Both the position numbers and the translations under genes were made by a program. Positions 35,865-44,800 of a stretch of 64,000 nt of DNA are shown piece by piece. The notes beneath the pieces were generated by a model. The model saw only the letters and a list, made by a program, of their open reading frames with translations, was not told where the DNA came from and made no database searches. The first letter of the stretch is position 1. The number at the start of each line of letters is the position of its first letter. This DNA is from Pseudomonas baetica (GTDB taxonomy: Bacteria; Pseudomonadota; Gammaproteobacteria; Pseudomonadales; Pseudomonadaceae): positions 32,563 through 96,562 of the forward strand of contig NZ_JAIHLQ010000030.1 in assembly GCF_019733355.1 (NCBI RefSeq), written 5' to 3'.

Positions 35865-35893
35865 GATATATTGGATCAAACCTTTACGGTCAA
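35865..35893 (-). promoter_or_regulatory. Sigma-70-type promoter of the lanthipeptide operon
   Basis: On the minus strand, TTGACC (35893-35888) and TATATC (35870-35865) are separated by 17 bases. The predicted start near 35858 gives a leader of about 55 bases before the precursor ATG. Confidence 0.6.
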
Positions 35894-36204
35894 TAAATTC
35901 GAAGCAGGAACAGGACTAATATCCTGTAGGACTATTCCAGTGGGGCCATAGGAACAATCCAGACTCAATTAAAAATATTAAGTTCTTTCATACAAGAAAT
36001 TGACAGAACAAAACATCAAGATGACAGCTCACCCCAATAGTTGTTAATCCAACAACTATCAATTCATATATTTCTCAAGCATTGGAAATAGCTATTCAAA
36101 CTTGGTTCGAACTCTGCAACCTTCCTCGCCTCTCTCTCATTCCAGCAAGGAACGCCCTATGGCGCAGAGCGATGCCGGCAACGATCCCCCCCCTTAGCGA
36201 AGTC
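35894..36204. other. AT-rich stretch without a recognisable gene
   Basis: This part lies upstream of the lanthipeptide promoter. It has no long ORF with coding character on either strand and ends where sequence resembling queD begins. It is probably the outer part of the transferred island. Confidence 0.5.
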
Positions 36205-36210
36205 CCCAAA

Positions 36211-36306
36211 GTGGCGATTCACCTAAGCGGCGACCTCGATCCGCACACGGGCTGGATCCGCATCCACGAAACCTGCACCCGTGGCTGCATCTATCGCGGC
36301 GAGTTA
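36211..36306 (+). pseudogene. queD fragment with an in-frame internal deletion
   Basis: The stretch encodes KVAIHLSGDLDPHTGWIR fused directly to IHETCTRGCIYRGE. Intact queD (29346-29702) carries 54 more codons between these parts. The 162-bp deletion is bounded in queD by two copies of GATCCGC (29489-29495 and 29651-29657). Several third-position differences from the intact gene are present, so it is not a recent exact duplicate. The 5' third of the gene is missing. Confidence 0.85.
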
Positions 36307-36326
36307 TCCGTGAAGAACACTGAAAT

Positions 36327-36417
36327 CCCTGTAGGAGCGGGCTTGCCCGCGATAGCGGATATCAGTCGCATCAATGTTGAATGTGCCTACGCCATCGCGG
36401 GCAAGCCCGCACACAGG
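36327..36417. repeat. Paired inverted repeat, GGGCTTGCCCGCGAT variant
   Basis: TGTAGGAGCGGGCTTGCCCG and the inverted CGCGGGCAAGCCCGCACACA form a pair. This is a different REP subtype from the GCTTGCTCGCGA type elsewhere in the window. Confidence 0.8.
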
Positions 36418-36452
36418 GGTGATGCATGACGAATTCATAAATCACAGGCAAA

Positions 36453-36485
36453 AAAAAACCGCACTGGGCGACACCCATGCAGTTC
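36453..36485 (-). terminator. Terminator downstream of the SRP RNA gene
   Basis: On the minus strand a GC-rich hairpin (GCATGGG..CCCAGTGC) is followed by an uninterrupted T-run of nine. Confidence 0.75.
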
Positions 36486-36515
36486 TGTTGAATCGTTCGA
36501 TATTCGTTAAGGTGG

Positions 36516-36620
36516 TAACCCCACCAGCCACACCCCGGCACACAATGTTCCCGCTGTGGCTGCTTCCTTCCGGATCTGACCAGGTTCACGGGTAATCGTT
36601 GCGGGGGGACCGATGGGGTC
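36516..36620 (-). ncRNA. ffs: 4.5S signal recognition particle RNA
   Basis: The minus strand carries the invariant SRP apical motif GGTCAGATCCGGAAGGAAGC followed by AGCC, the Ffh-binding symmetric and asymmetric loops. The ends GACCCCATC and GGTGGGGTTA pair, giving a closed hairpin of about 105 nt. The exact ends are estimated from this pairing. With Ffh this RNA targets nascent membrane proteins to FtsY. Confidence 0.93.
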
Positions 36621-36726
36621 ACCATAACGACACTCACCTGTCGGCGAGCCGCGCCATTGTACCTATCTGCGACGAAGTTACAACCGTTGGTTTCAGATTA
36701 AAAACATGAAGAGGTTCAAGCACTTG

Positions 36727-37893
36727 CTATTGCGCTTGCAACACCTCATCAGCCCTGCCGCCCTCTTGCTGGATCACCAGGTGGATGAAGTGCAGCTTGG
36801 CAATCGCCGCCGCCGGCAACACGAACGGGTAGAAGTCCGGCTGGCCCATGCTGCGCGACAATTCGTTGAGCATGCCGGCCAGTTCGATCCAGGCGTTGAC
36901 GAACGACAGAAACGCCCCGCCGCCAGGATGCTCAGGCTCGAACAGAGTGCTTGGCGCAAATGGCTGGTAGTCGAAGTCCATTTCCCGCGCACTCATGCCA
37001 AAACCCAGCGCGGTGTCCACTGCGTCCATCATGTGCAGGTAATGCGCCCAGGTTTCCGCCCAGTCTTCCCAGGGGTGCATGGTCGCGTAGGCACTGACGT
37101 AATGCTGCGGCCAGTCCAGCGGGGCGCCTTGTTGATAGTGGTGGTCAAGTGCCTCGGCATAGCTGGCGCGCTCGTCGCCAAACAGGTTGCGGAATGATTG
37201 GAGCCATGGACCGTTAGCGATCAGCCGATCCCAATAGTAGTGCCCAACCTCGTGGCGAAAATGCCCCAGCAGCGTGCGATAGGGCTCATGCATTTGCGCC
37301 CTCACCCGCTCGCGATGGGCGTCGTCGGCTTCTTTGATGTCGAGGGTGATCAGGCCGCTCGCGTGGCCGGTCATTGGCGAGTTGCCTTCGAGGTCGACGC
37401 CGATGAAATCGAAGGCCAGTCCGGTTTCTTCACTCACCGTTTTCGGGATGACCTGCAAGCCGAGGGTGATCAGCTGTGCCACCAGGCGGCGCTTGGCAGT
37501 TTCCACCTTGCGCCACAGTTCGGGGTTTTCAGAAACCGAAAGATCGGGAATCGTGCGATTGAGGCTGCAGGCGACGCACAGGAGGTCGTGACCGTTGTCC
37601 GGCAGCAGCCAGTTGCATGCAGCAGGCGTATCGAGATTGGCGCAACGACGGAACAGTCCCGCCTCGGGGTCGGCATCCAGCGTCCAGGAGCCTTCCTGCG
37701 GCCCCGGTTGCAGCGAGGTCAGGCGACTTTGTTCAGACTGATAACCGAGCAATGCGCTGCAAGCCAGGCACTGACTGTTGCGAAAGAACAGTGACTGACC
37801 GCAGCGACACGGCCAGACTTTGCTGTTGCGTGAAGATTCGCCCATGAACGGCGCGACGATACGAGAACTGAGTTGCTCGAAAAAGCGGTACAT
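36727..37893 (-). CDS. Putative zinc-binding metallopeptidase (zinc-ribbon plus HExxH)
   Basis: This 388-residue protein has an N-terminal zinc-ribbon-like region with cysteine pairs (CRCGQ, CLAC) and a second pair CVAC near residue 108. The metallopeptidase motif is RHEVGHYYWDRLI, followed by downstream acidic residues (WEDWAETWAHYLHMMD) that could give the third zinc ligand. It matches a conserved proteobacterial family annotated as putative zinc-binding metallopeptidase. No signal peptide is seen. The biological substrate is unknown. Confidence 0.85.
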   Translation of the reverse strand: MYRFFEQLSSRIVAPFMGESSRNSKVWPCRCGQSLFFRNSQCLACSALLGYQSEQSRLTSLQPGPQEGSWTLDADPEAGLFRRCANLDTPAACNWLLPDNGHDLLCVACSLNRTIPDLSVSENPELWRKVETAKRRLVAQLITLGLQVIPKTVSEETGLAFDFIGVDLEGNSPMTGHASGLITLDIKEADDAHRERVRAQMHEPYRTLLGHFRHEVGHYYWDRLIANGPWLQSFRNLFGDERASYAEALDHHYQQGAPLDWPQHYVSAYATMHPWEDWAETWAHYLHMMDAVDTALGFGMSAREMDFDYQPFAPSTLFEPEHPGGGAFLSFVNAWIELAGMLNELSRSMGQPDFYPFVLPAAAIAKLHFIHLVIQQEGGRADEVLQAQ

Positions 37894-37968
37894 GGCGATC
37901 TCTCCTTGGGGCTTGCCAAGACTAGATCATTCCCGCCCAAAGATCGTTCCCACGCAGAGCGTCACTAG

Positions 37969-38335
37969 TGTCCGGTAAAACCTGTTTCATAGCAGAAGGC
38001 AGCCTTGAGCTGCCTTCTGCTCCGTTCGCTTCTGCCTTCGATGTTCAAGATGTTCGATGCTTGATGGCCGTTCGAACAACGTGTGGGCTATCCGAATGAC
38101 GAAGCTGGAAATAGACCCAGAGCCACCTGACCGGCGCTGATAAAGGTGCAGCAAGAGGTACGTGATCAAAGCGCTGTATATCTGAAGACGGACGGCATTT
38201 TCGGAGAACTTGAAGCATCTGTGCAAATCGGGTGCTGCTGAACATAGGCGAAAATCGAGTCTGAAAAACCTGATTATTGCTCAGGAAGCAGGCACAGCAA
38301 GGGGGAGCAAGCTCCCCCTTCAGTTTTTACCGGAC
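37969..38335. mobile_element. IS4-family-like element remnant with both ends
   Basis: The ends TGTCCGGTAAAA (left) and TTTTACCGGACA (right) are inverted repeats flanked by CTAG on each side. Inside, minus-strand codons for SENAVRLQIYSALITYLLL match the C-terminal end of IS4-type transposases, while the rest of the gene is missing. The element is about 370 bp and non-autonomous. The inverted repeat extends outward into a palindrome (CGTTCCCACGC..GCGTGGGAACG), so the element sits at the centre of a palindromic repeat. Confidence 0.75.
37987..38226 (-). pseudogene. C-terminal remnant of an IS4-type transposase
   Basis: An ORF of 79 codons without the catalytic DDE core contains KFSENAVRLQIYSALITYLL, the typical end of IS4-family transposases. 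It lies wholly within the short element bounded by inverted repeats. It is not expected to be functional. Confidence 0.7.
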
Positions 38336-38365
38336 ACTAGTGACGCAATGCGTGGGAACGAGAGG

Positions 38366-40723
38366 TCAGACGGAGAGGCCGCAGCCCTTCAGGAACGCGA
38401 TAAATGCCTCCTCATCCATCACCTTCACCCCAAGCTCATTGGCCTTGGTCAGCTTGGAGCCAGCGCCAGGGCCGGCCACCACGCAATGCGTCTTCGCCGA
38501 TACAGAACCGGCAACCTTCGCCCCAAGGCTTTCAAGATGTTCCTTGGCGACATCGCGGCTCATCAACTCGACCTTGCCCGTCAGCACCCAAGTCTGCCCG
38601 GACAGCGGCAAACCTTCGACGACCTTCTTCTCGCTCTGCCAGTGCATGCCGAAATCACGCAGTTGCTTCTCGGCCTCCTCGGCCAGTTGGCGATGCTGCG
38701 GCAGCGCAAAAAACTCACGTACCGAATTGGCCTGTTTCTCTGCCAATGCCTGACGCATGTCCAGCCAGTCGGCGCTCATTACCGCGTCGAGCGAGCCAAA
38801 CTTGTCTGCCAGTTTCTGCGCCCCGCCTGGGCCGACCGAAGGAATGTGCAGCTTGTCGAGGAAGCCGCCCAGCGTAGTGCTGGCGGCAAACTCGGCGCCC
38901 AGTTCGCCCTGATCCTGAATCTGCAAGCCATGACCGAGCAATTCGCTGATCACCTGCTGGTTGTGCGCATCTTCAAAGAAGCTGTGAATCTCGTGTGCCA
39001 CTTCCAGGCCGACATCCGGCAGATACGTCAGCACTTGCGGCAACGCTTGTTGCACGCGCTCCAGCGAACCCAGCGAGCGCGCCAGTACCTTGGCCGTTTC
39101 TTCACCAACATCGGGAATGCCAAGGGCATAGATGAAACGCGCCAGCCCCGGCTTCTTGCTGTCTTCGATGGCCGCGAGCAGTTTGTTACTGGACACCTCG
39201 GCAAAGCCTTCAAGATCGACGATGTCATCAAACTTCAGCGCGTATAAATCGGCAGGCGAACTGACCAGACCTTCATCGACCAATTGCTCGACGCTCTTGT
39301 CGCCGAGGCCTTCAATGTCCATCGCACGACGCGAGACGAAGTGGATGATCGCCTGCTTCAATTGCGCGCCACAGGCCAGGCGCCCCACGCAGCGATACAC
39401 CGCGCCTTCGCTGACGGTTTCCTTGCCCTTGCTGCGCTTGATCAGTTGCGTGCGCTCGACGTGGGAGCCGCACACCGGACAGCTCTCAGGAATCGCCACA
39501 GGTCGTGCATTGTCCGGACGGCGTTCGGTGACCACTTGCACCACTTGCGGGATCACGTCACCGGCACGACGGATGATCACGGTGTCGCCGATCATCAGGC
39601 CCAGCCGCGCGACTTCGTCCATGTTGTGCAGCGTGGCATTGGCCACGGTGACGCCAGCGACTTTGACCGGTTTCAACCGCGCAACCGGAGTAACCGCGCC
39701 GGTGCGACCGACCTGAAACTCCACATCAAGCAACTCGGTGAGTTCTTCCATGGCCGGGAATTTATGCGCAATCGCCCAACGCGGTTCGCGAGCGCGGAAG
39801 CCCAGTTCACGCTGATCGGCAATGCTGTTGACCTTGAACACCACACCGTCGATTTCGTAAGTCAGCGAGCTGCGTCGCTCACCCATATCGCGGTAGTAAT
39901 CGAGGCACTCGTCGATGCCTTTGGCCAGTTTCAGTTCGTGACTGATCGGCATGCCCCACTTTTGCAACTGTTTGAGGTTGCCGATGTGGGTGTCGGAAAT
40001 ATCGTGGGACACCTGGCCGATGCCGTAGCAGCAGAACTCCAACGGACGGTTGGCGGTGATCTTCGAATCCAGCTGACGCAGACTGCCCGCCGCCGCATTG
40101 CGCGGGTTGGCGAAGGTCTTGCCACCGATGTCCAGTTGCGAGGCGTTGAGGCGCTCGAAACCGGCCTTGGACATGAACACTTCACCGCGCACTTCCAGGG
40201 TCGCCGGCCAGCCTTCGCCGTGCAGCTTCAGGGGAATGTTGCGCACGGTGCGCACGTTGACGCTGATGTCTTCGCCGGTGGTGCCGTCACCGCGTGTGGC
40301 GCCACGAACCAGCACTCCGTCCTGATACAGCAGGCTGACCGCCAGGCCATCGAGCTTCGGCTCGCAGCTGTACTCCACCGCCGAACCACCGCCGAACAGA
40401 TCGCCGGCCGGCAGATCCAGACCTTCAGTGACACGGCGATCAAACTCGCGCATATCGGTTTCTTCGAAGGCGTTACCGAGGCTGAGCATCGGCACTTCGT
40501 GGCGCACCTGAGTAAAGGCGGTCAGCGCCACACTGCCGACACGCTGGGTCGGCGAGTCGCTGGTGATCAGCTCCGGGTTGGCTGCTTCCAGAGCCTTGAG
40601 CTCGTGGAACAACCGGTCGTACTCGGCATCCGGAATGCTCGGCTCGTCGAGGACGTGGTAACGGTAGTTGTGCTGATCCAGCTCAGCGCGCAGCGCTAGA
40701 ATGCGGTTTTGGGCGGCGGTCAT
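38366..40723 (-). CDS. ligA: NAD-dependent DNA ligase LigA
   Basis: This 785-residue ligase seals nicks in replication and repair using NAD+. Visible are the Ia domain with NYRYHVLDEPSIPDAEYD, the adenylated lysine in EPKLDGLAVS, and the zinc-finger cysteines in CPVCGSH and CVGRLACGA. The HhH repeats and a C-terminal BRCT domain (LPLSGQTWVLTGKVELMSR) follow. The start MTAAQNRI was preferred over an ATG seven codons upstream. It follows zipA on the same strand across a hairpin with a T-run. Confidence 0.96.
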   Translation of the reverse strand: MTAAQNRILALRAELDQHNYRYHVLDEPSIPDAEYDRLFHELKALEAANPELITSDSPTQRVGSVALTAFTQVRHEVPMLSLGNAFEETDMREFDRRVTEGLDLPAGDLFGGGSAVEYSCEPKLDGLAVSLLYQDGVLVRGATRGDGTTGEDISVNVRTVRNIPLKLHGEGWPATLEVRGEVFMSKAGFERLNASQLDIGGKTFANPRNAAAGSLRQLDSKITANRPLEFCCYGIGQVSHDISDTHIGNLKQLQKWGMPISHELKLAKGIDECLDYYRDMGERRSSLTYEIDGVVFKVNSIADQRELGFRAREPRWAIAHKFPAMEELTELLDVEFQVGRTGAVTPVARLKPVKVAGVTVANATLHNMDEVARLGLMIGDTVIIRRAGDVIPQVVQVVTERRPDNARPVAIPESCPVCGSHVERTQLIKRSKGKETVSEGAVYRCVGRLACGAQLKQAIIHFVSRRAMDIEGLGDKSVEQLVDEGLVSSPADLYALKFDDIVDLEGFAEVSSNKLLAAIEDSKKPGLARFIYALGIPDVGEETAKVLARSLGSLERVQQALPQVLTYLPDVGLEVAHEIHSFFEDAHNQQVISELLGHGLQIQDQGELGAEFAASTTLGGFLDKLHIPSVGPGGAQKLADKFGSLDAVMSADWLDMRQALAEKQANSVREFFALPQHRQLAEEAEKQLRDFGMHWQSEKKVVEGLPLSGQTWVLTGKVELMSRDVAKEHLESLGAKVAGSVSAKTHCVVAGPGAGSKLTKANELGVKVMDEEAFIAFLKGCGLSV

Positions 40724-40742
40724 GGGTGTTCTCTCATAAAGC

Positions 40743-40764
40743 AAAAGAGCAGCCGAGGCTGCTC
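40743..40764 (-). terminator. Hairpin with T-run between zipA and ligA
   Basis: On the minus strand GAGCAGCC-TC-GGCTGCTC is followed by TTTTGC, just upstream of ligA. It may act as a terminator or partial attenuator between the two co-oriented genes. Confidence 0.65.
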
Positions 40765-40810
40765 AATCTATTTTGCCGATTGCCTCTGTATAACGAGGCA
40801 ATCTTTTCAA

Positions 40811-41671
40811 TCAACGCTTATGGGTCAGGGCGCGGCGCTCGAACTCGACGATGCGCTGACGGTAATGCTCGATGGTCTGCGCGGTCAGGACGCTGCGCTG
40901 ATCATCTTTGAGTTCACCGTTCAGTTCCTGGGACAACTTGCGGGCAGCGGCCACCATCACGTCGAAGGCCTGCTTCGGATGACGCGGACCTGGCAGGCCG
41001 AGGAAAAAGCTCACTGCCGGGGTGCTGAAATGATCGATATCGTCCAGATCAAAGATGCCCGGCTTGACCGCATTGGCCATGGAGAACAGCACCTCGCCGT
41101 TGCCAGCCATGCTTTCGTGGCGATGGAAAATATCCATCTCACCAAAACGCAGACCGCTTTCCAGAATATTCTGCAACAGCGCTGGGCCTCTGAAACCGGC
41201 AGCGTCGCGGCAGATCACGCTGATCACCAGAACTTCTTCGGCTTGCGGTTGTTCCTTGTCACTGGCCACCGGTGCAGCCTTGGCATCATTGGCAAAGTCT
41301 TCACGGCTGCTGAAGCTCGGGCCACCGTCCAGATCCAGGTCAAGGTTCAGGTCGCCCTGGGCAGGACCGTTGCTGCCACGCTTGCCACGCTTGGAACCGG
41401 ATTCGCGAGGCTCGCGTGCTTCGCGGGCCGGCATGCTCACCGACGGCAGATCATGCTCGTCCAGTTGTGGCTCTTTGTGGGTGTCCAGGACGCGGGCCGG
41501 GCCCAACAGCTCGGCGCTGGTGTCCTCGTCCGGCAAATTGGACAGACTTCGATCAAGACGGAATTTCAGTTTTCCCTTGCCGCCGCGCATCCGGCGCCAG
41601 CCATCGAAAAGAATACCGGCTATCACAATGATGCCGATGACGATCAGCCACTCGCGCAGACCGATTTCCAT
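40811..41671 (-). CDS. zipA: Cell division protein ZipA
   Basis: This 286-residue inner-membrane protein tethers FtsZ at the division site. An N-terminal membrane helix (EWLIVIGIIVIAGILF, residues about 7-22) is followed by a charged, acidic linker and a C-terminal FtsZ-binding domain from about 145 (VLVISVICRDAAGFRG, FFLGLPGPRHPKQAFDVM). The zipA-ligA order is conserved in Pseudomonas. Upstream lies smc on the same strand after a 226-bp gap. Confidence 0.94.
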   Translation of the reverse strand: MEIGLREWLIVIGIIVIAGILFDGWRRMRGGKGKLKFRLDRSLSNLPDEDTSAELLGPARVLDTHKEPQLDEHDLPSVSMPAREAREPRESGSKRGKRGSNGPAQGDLNLDLDLDGGPSFSSREDFANDAKAAPVASDKEQPQAEEVLVISVICRDAAGFRGPALLQNILESGLRFGEMDIFHRHESMAGNGEVLFSMANAVKPGIFDLDDIDHFSTPAVSFFLGLPGPRHPKQAFDVMVAAARKLSQELNGELKDDQRSVLTAQTIEHYRQRIVEFERRALTHKR

Positions 41672-41821
41672 GTAATCCCGTGCCTCTATAAAAAATGCTG
41701 AAAAATAAGGGGTTTACACTGTGCAAACCGCTTTAAAACGTGGCGCCAACTCTATGTTCTGACAGGCGTTTTGCCCACGTATACGAAAAATTGACATTAA
41801 ACTAGCACGATCAAAGGCTTC

Positions 41822-41895
41822 GCAGCTACAAGCTTTAAGCTCCAAGCTGCAAGCCGCTTCACTTACCGCTTGAAGCTTGCAACTCGCCGCTGCGC
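41822..41895. repeat. Second copy of the CTTGCAGCTTG-type repeat
   Basis: Interleaved AAGCTTTAAGCTCCAAGCTG and CGCTTGAAGCTTGCAACTCG form an imperfect palindrome just after the smc stop. It is related to the copy at 23023-23106. Confidence 0.55.
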
Positions 41896-41897
41896 CG

Positions 41898-44800
41898 CTA
41901 GGCGTCCACCATCGCCATCGCCTCCTCGACATCCACAGCTACCAGTCGCGAACAACCCGGTTCATGCATCGTCACACCCATCAACTGCTCGGCCATTTCC
42001 ATGGCGATCTTGTTGTGAGTGATATAGATGAACTGCACGGTCTGAGACATCTCTTTAACCAATCGTGCGTAGCGTCCAACGTTAGCGTCATCCAGTGGTG
42101 CATCAACTTCATCGAGCATGCAGAACGGCGCCGGGTTCAATTTGAAGATCGCAAAAACCAGTGCCAGCGCGGTCAGGGCTTTTTCCCCGCCGGAGAGCAA
42201 ATGGATGGTGCTGTTCTTCTTTCCTGGCGGCTGCGCCATGATCGTTACCCCTGTATCGAGTAGATCTTCGCCCGTCAGTTCCAAATACGCGCGCCCGCCA
42301 CCGAAAACTTTTGGAAAAAGCGCCTGTAAACCGCCATTGATCTGATCAAAGGTATCTTTGAAACGGTTTCGGGTTTCCTTGTCGATCTTGCGGATAACGT
42401 TTTCCAGCGTTTCCAGTGCCTCGACCAGATCGGCATCCTGAGCATCCAGATAACGTTTACGCTCGGATTGTTGCGTGTATTCGTCGATGGCCGCGAGGTT
42501 GATCGCACCCAGACGCTGTATCCGCGCATTGATCCGTTCGAGTTCCTCTTCGGCTTCGCGTTCACTGGCCTGTGCCGTTAATGTCGCGAGCACGCCATTG
42601 AGATCGTAGCCATCTTCGAGCAGTTGATCCTGCAAAGCCTTGCGGCGCACGGTCAGGGCTTGCCATTCCATGCGCTGCTGTTCGAGCTGGCCACGGATCA
42701 ACTGCGATTGCTGCTCGGCTTGCGTCCGGCGTTTTTCCGCTTCGCGCAATTCACGGTCGGCATCTTCCAGGGCGATTTGCGCTGTCTTGAGTTCTTCGTC
42801 GACGGTCATGCGCTTGTCGAGCAACTCTTCGAGCTTCAGGCGCAGCTCTTCCAGAGGGGCCTCGCCCTCCTCCAGATTCAGACTCAACTGTTCGCGCTTT
42901 TCGGTCAGACGCTCGGCCTGCATTTCCAGACGCTCCAGCGCCTGGCGCGTGGAGTCATGCTGCGCGCGCAACGAGCCGAGACGCACGGCCAGTTGATGCG
43001 CGTGATCCTTGTGCTGCCGCGCTTCCTGACGCACGCGGTCGAGGCGCTCGCGCAAGCTGTCTCGCTGGGCCAGCAGCAACTCGCGTTGCTCGGTGTCCAG
43101 CGCCATGGCGTCGAGGGCGTCCTGCAATTGCATGCGCGCTTCGCCTACTTGCTCATGCTCGAGCTCACGCTGCTCGCCGAGCTCTATCAGCTCTTCATCG
43201 AGACGGGTACGGCGCAGCGTCAGTTGTTCGGCCTTGGCTTTGCCGGCGGACAACTGGGCTTTCAATTCACCTTGCTGACGGGCTTCGTCTTGCAGCAAGC
43301 GACGCAAATGTTCGCGACCGTTTTCCTGCTGACGCTGTTGCGCGCGCAGGGTTTGCAAACGGGTTTCCATCGCCTCGACCGTGGCCTCACGCTCTTCACG
43401 TTCGAGATGCAGCGTCTCGATTTCCTGGCCACGGGCGAGCATGCCGCTTTCGGCTTCGCTGGCACGGCGCACGCGCAGGAAATGCCGACCGACCCAGTAT
43501 CCATCGCGGCTGATCAGACTCTGCCCGGCGCTCAACTGGCCGCGCAGGGCCAACGCCTGTTCCAGACTGTCGACCGGTTTGACCTGACTGAGCCATGGCG
43601 ACAGATCAATCTGTGCCTCGACCTTGTCCAGCAAGCTGCCAGTCACGCGCACGCCGTCGGTGCCAGGGCTGAGCAGGCGCAAATCGCCCTGCGTAAAACC
43701 GGACAAATCAAAGCCGTTGAAATCGTCGACCAGTACCGCCTGCAAATCGGCGCCGAGCACGGTTTCCACCGCCAGCTCCCAACCGGCCTCGACCTTCAGG
43801 CCTTCGGCCAGACGCGGACGTTCGGCCAGGTTGTGCTCCTTCAGCCATTCAGCGGTGCCGGTGCCCGGGTCGAGCGCGGCTTGCTGCAAGGCTTCCAGAG
43901 AAGCCAAGCGACCATTAAGGCGCTGCAAATCACCCTGCGCCTGTTGCTGCGCGGTCAGCGCCTGCTGCAACTCCTGGCGCAGTTGCTCAAGCTTTTCGAC
44001 CTGAGCCTCTTCGCTGGTTTGCAAATCTTCGAGCGTCGCTTCGGACTCGGCGAGTTGCTCGTTGAGTTCCATGATCGCCGCGTCTTCCGGATCGGCCGAG
44101 AGCAACGCACGCTCTTCGCCAAGGCGCTTTTGCCGATCGGCCAGACGCTCCATGCTGGTTTCCAGCTGCTGGATGCGCGACTGCTGGACTTCAGCCTGAC
44201 GGCGCGGTTCAGCGGCGGTCAGGTTGAAGGTGTCCCACTGCTCCTGCCAGCCGTGCATCACGGTTTCGGAATCTTCCAGCGCGGCGGCAGCCTCTTCGGC
44301 GGCGGCGCTGGTGACTTCCTGCTCAGGGGTGAGCATGTCCAGCTCTTCGCCGAGGGTCAGCAGCAACGTGCGGTCGTGGCCCAAGTGCGATTCGGTTTCC
44401 AGACGAGCGCGCTCGGCTTCTTTCAAGTCGTCCTGCAACTGACGCAAACGTTGCTGGCCGTGCTGGATGCTCTGCTCGACGCGGGCGATGTCGCCACCGA
44501 CCGAATAGAAGCGCCCTTGCACCAGATTGAAGCGCTCCGACAGATCATGGTGCCCGTCGCGCAGGCGTTCGATAGCGGCGTCGGCGTTACGTTGCTCGGC
44601 GACCAGCGCTTCGAAGCTGATTTCCTGGGTGCCAATGATCGACTCGCGCTGGCCGACCTGATCGTTCAGATCCTGCCAGCGCAGGACCGACAGTTGCGCC
44701 TTGAGCTGACGCTCCTCGGTTTTGAATTCCTGATATTTCTTGGCGGCCTCGGCCTGGCGGTGCAAGCGCTCGAGTTGACGCTCGAGTTCTTCGCGCAGGT

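Noticed and set aside
36082..36429. A 115-codon ORF as a real gene
   Set aside because: Only its middle is queD-derived, and the flanks are unrelated DNA and a REP. It was kept as a queD fragment instead.
41055..41675. ORF opposite zipA
   Set aside because: It is an antisense shadow of zipA with serine/arginine-rich nonsense composition.
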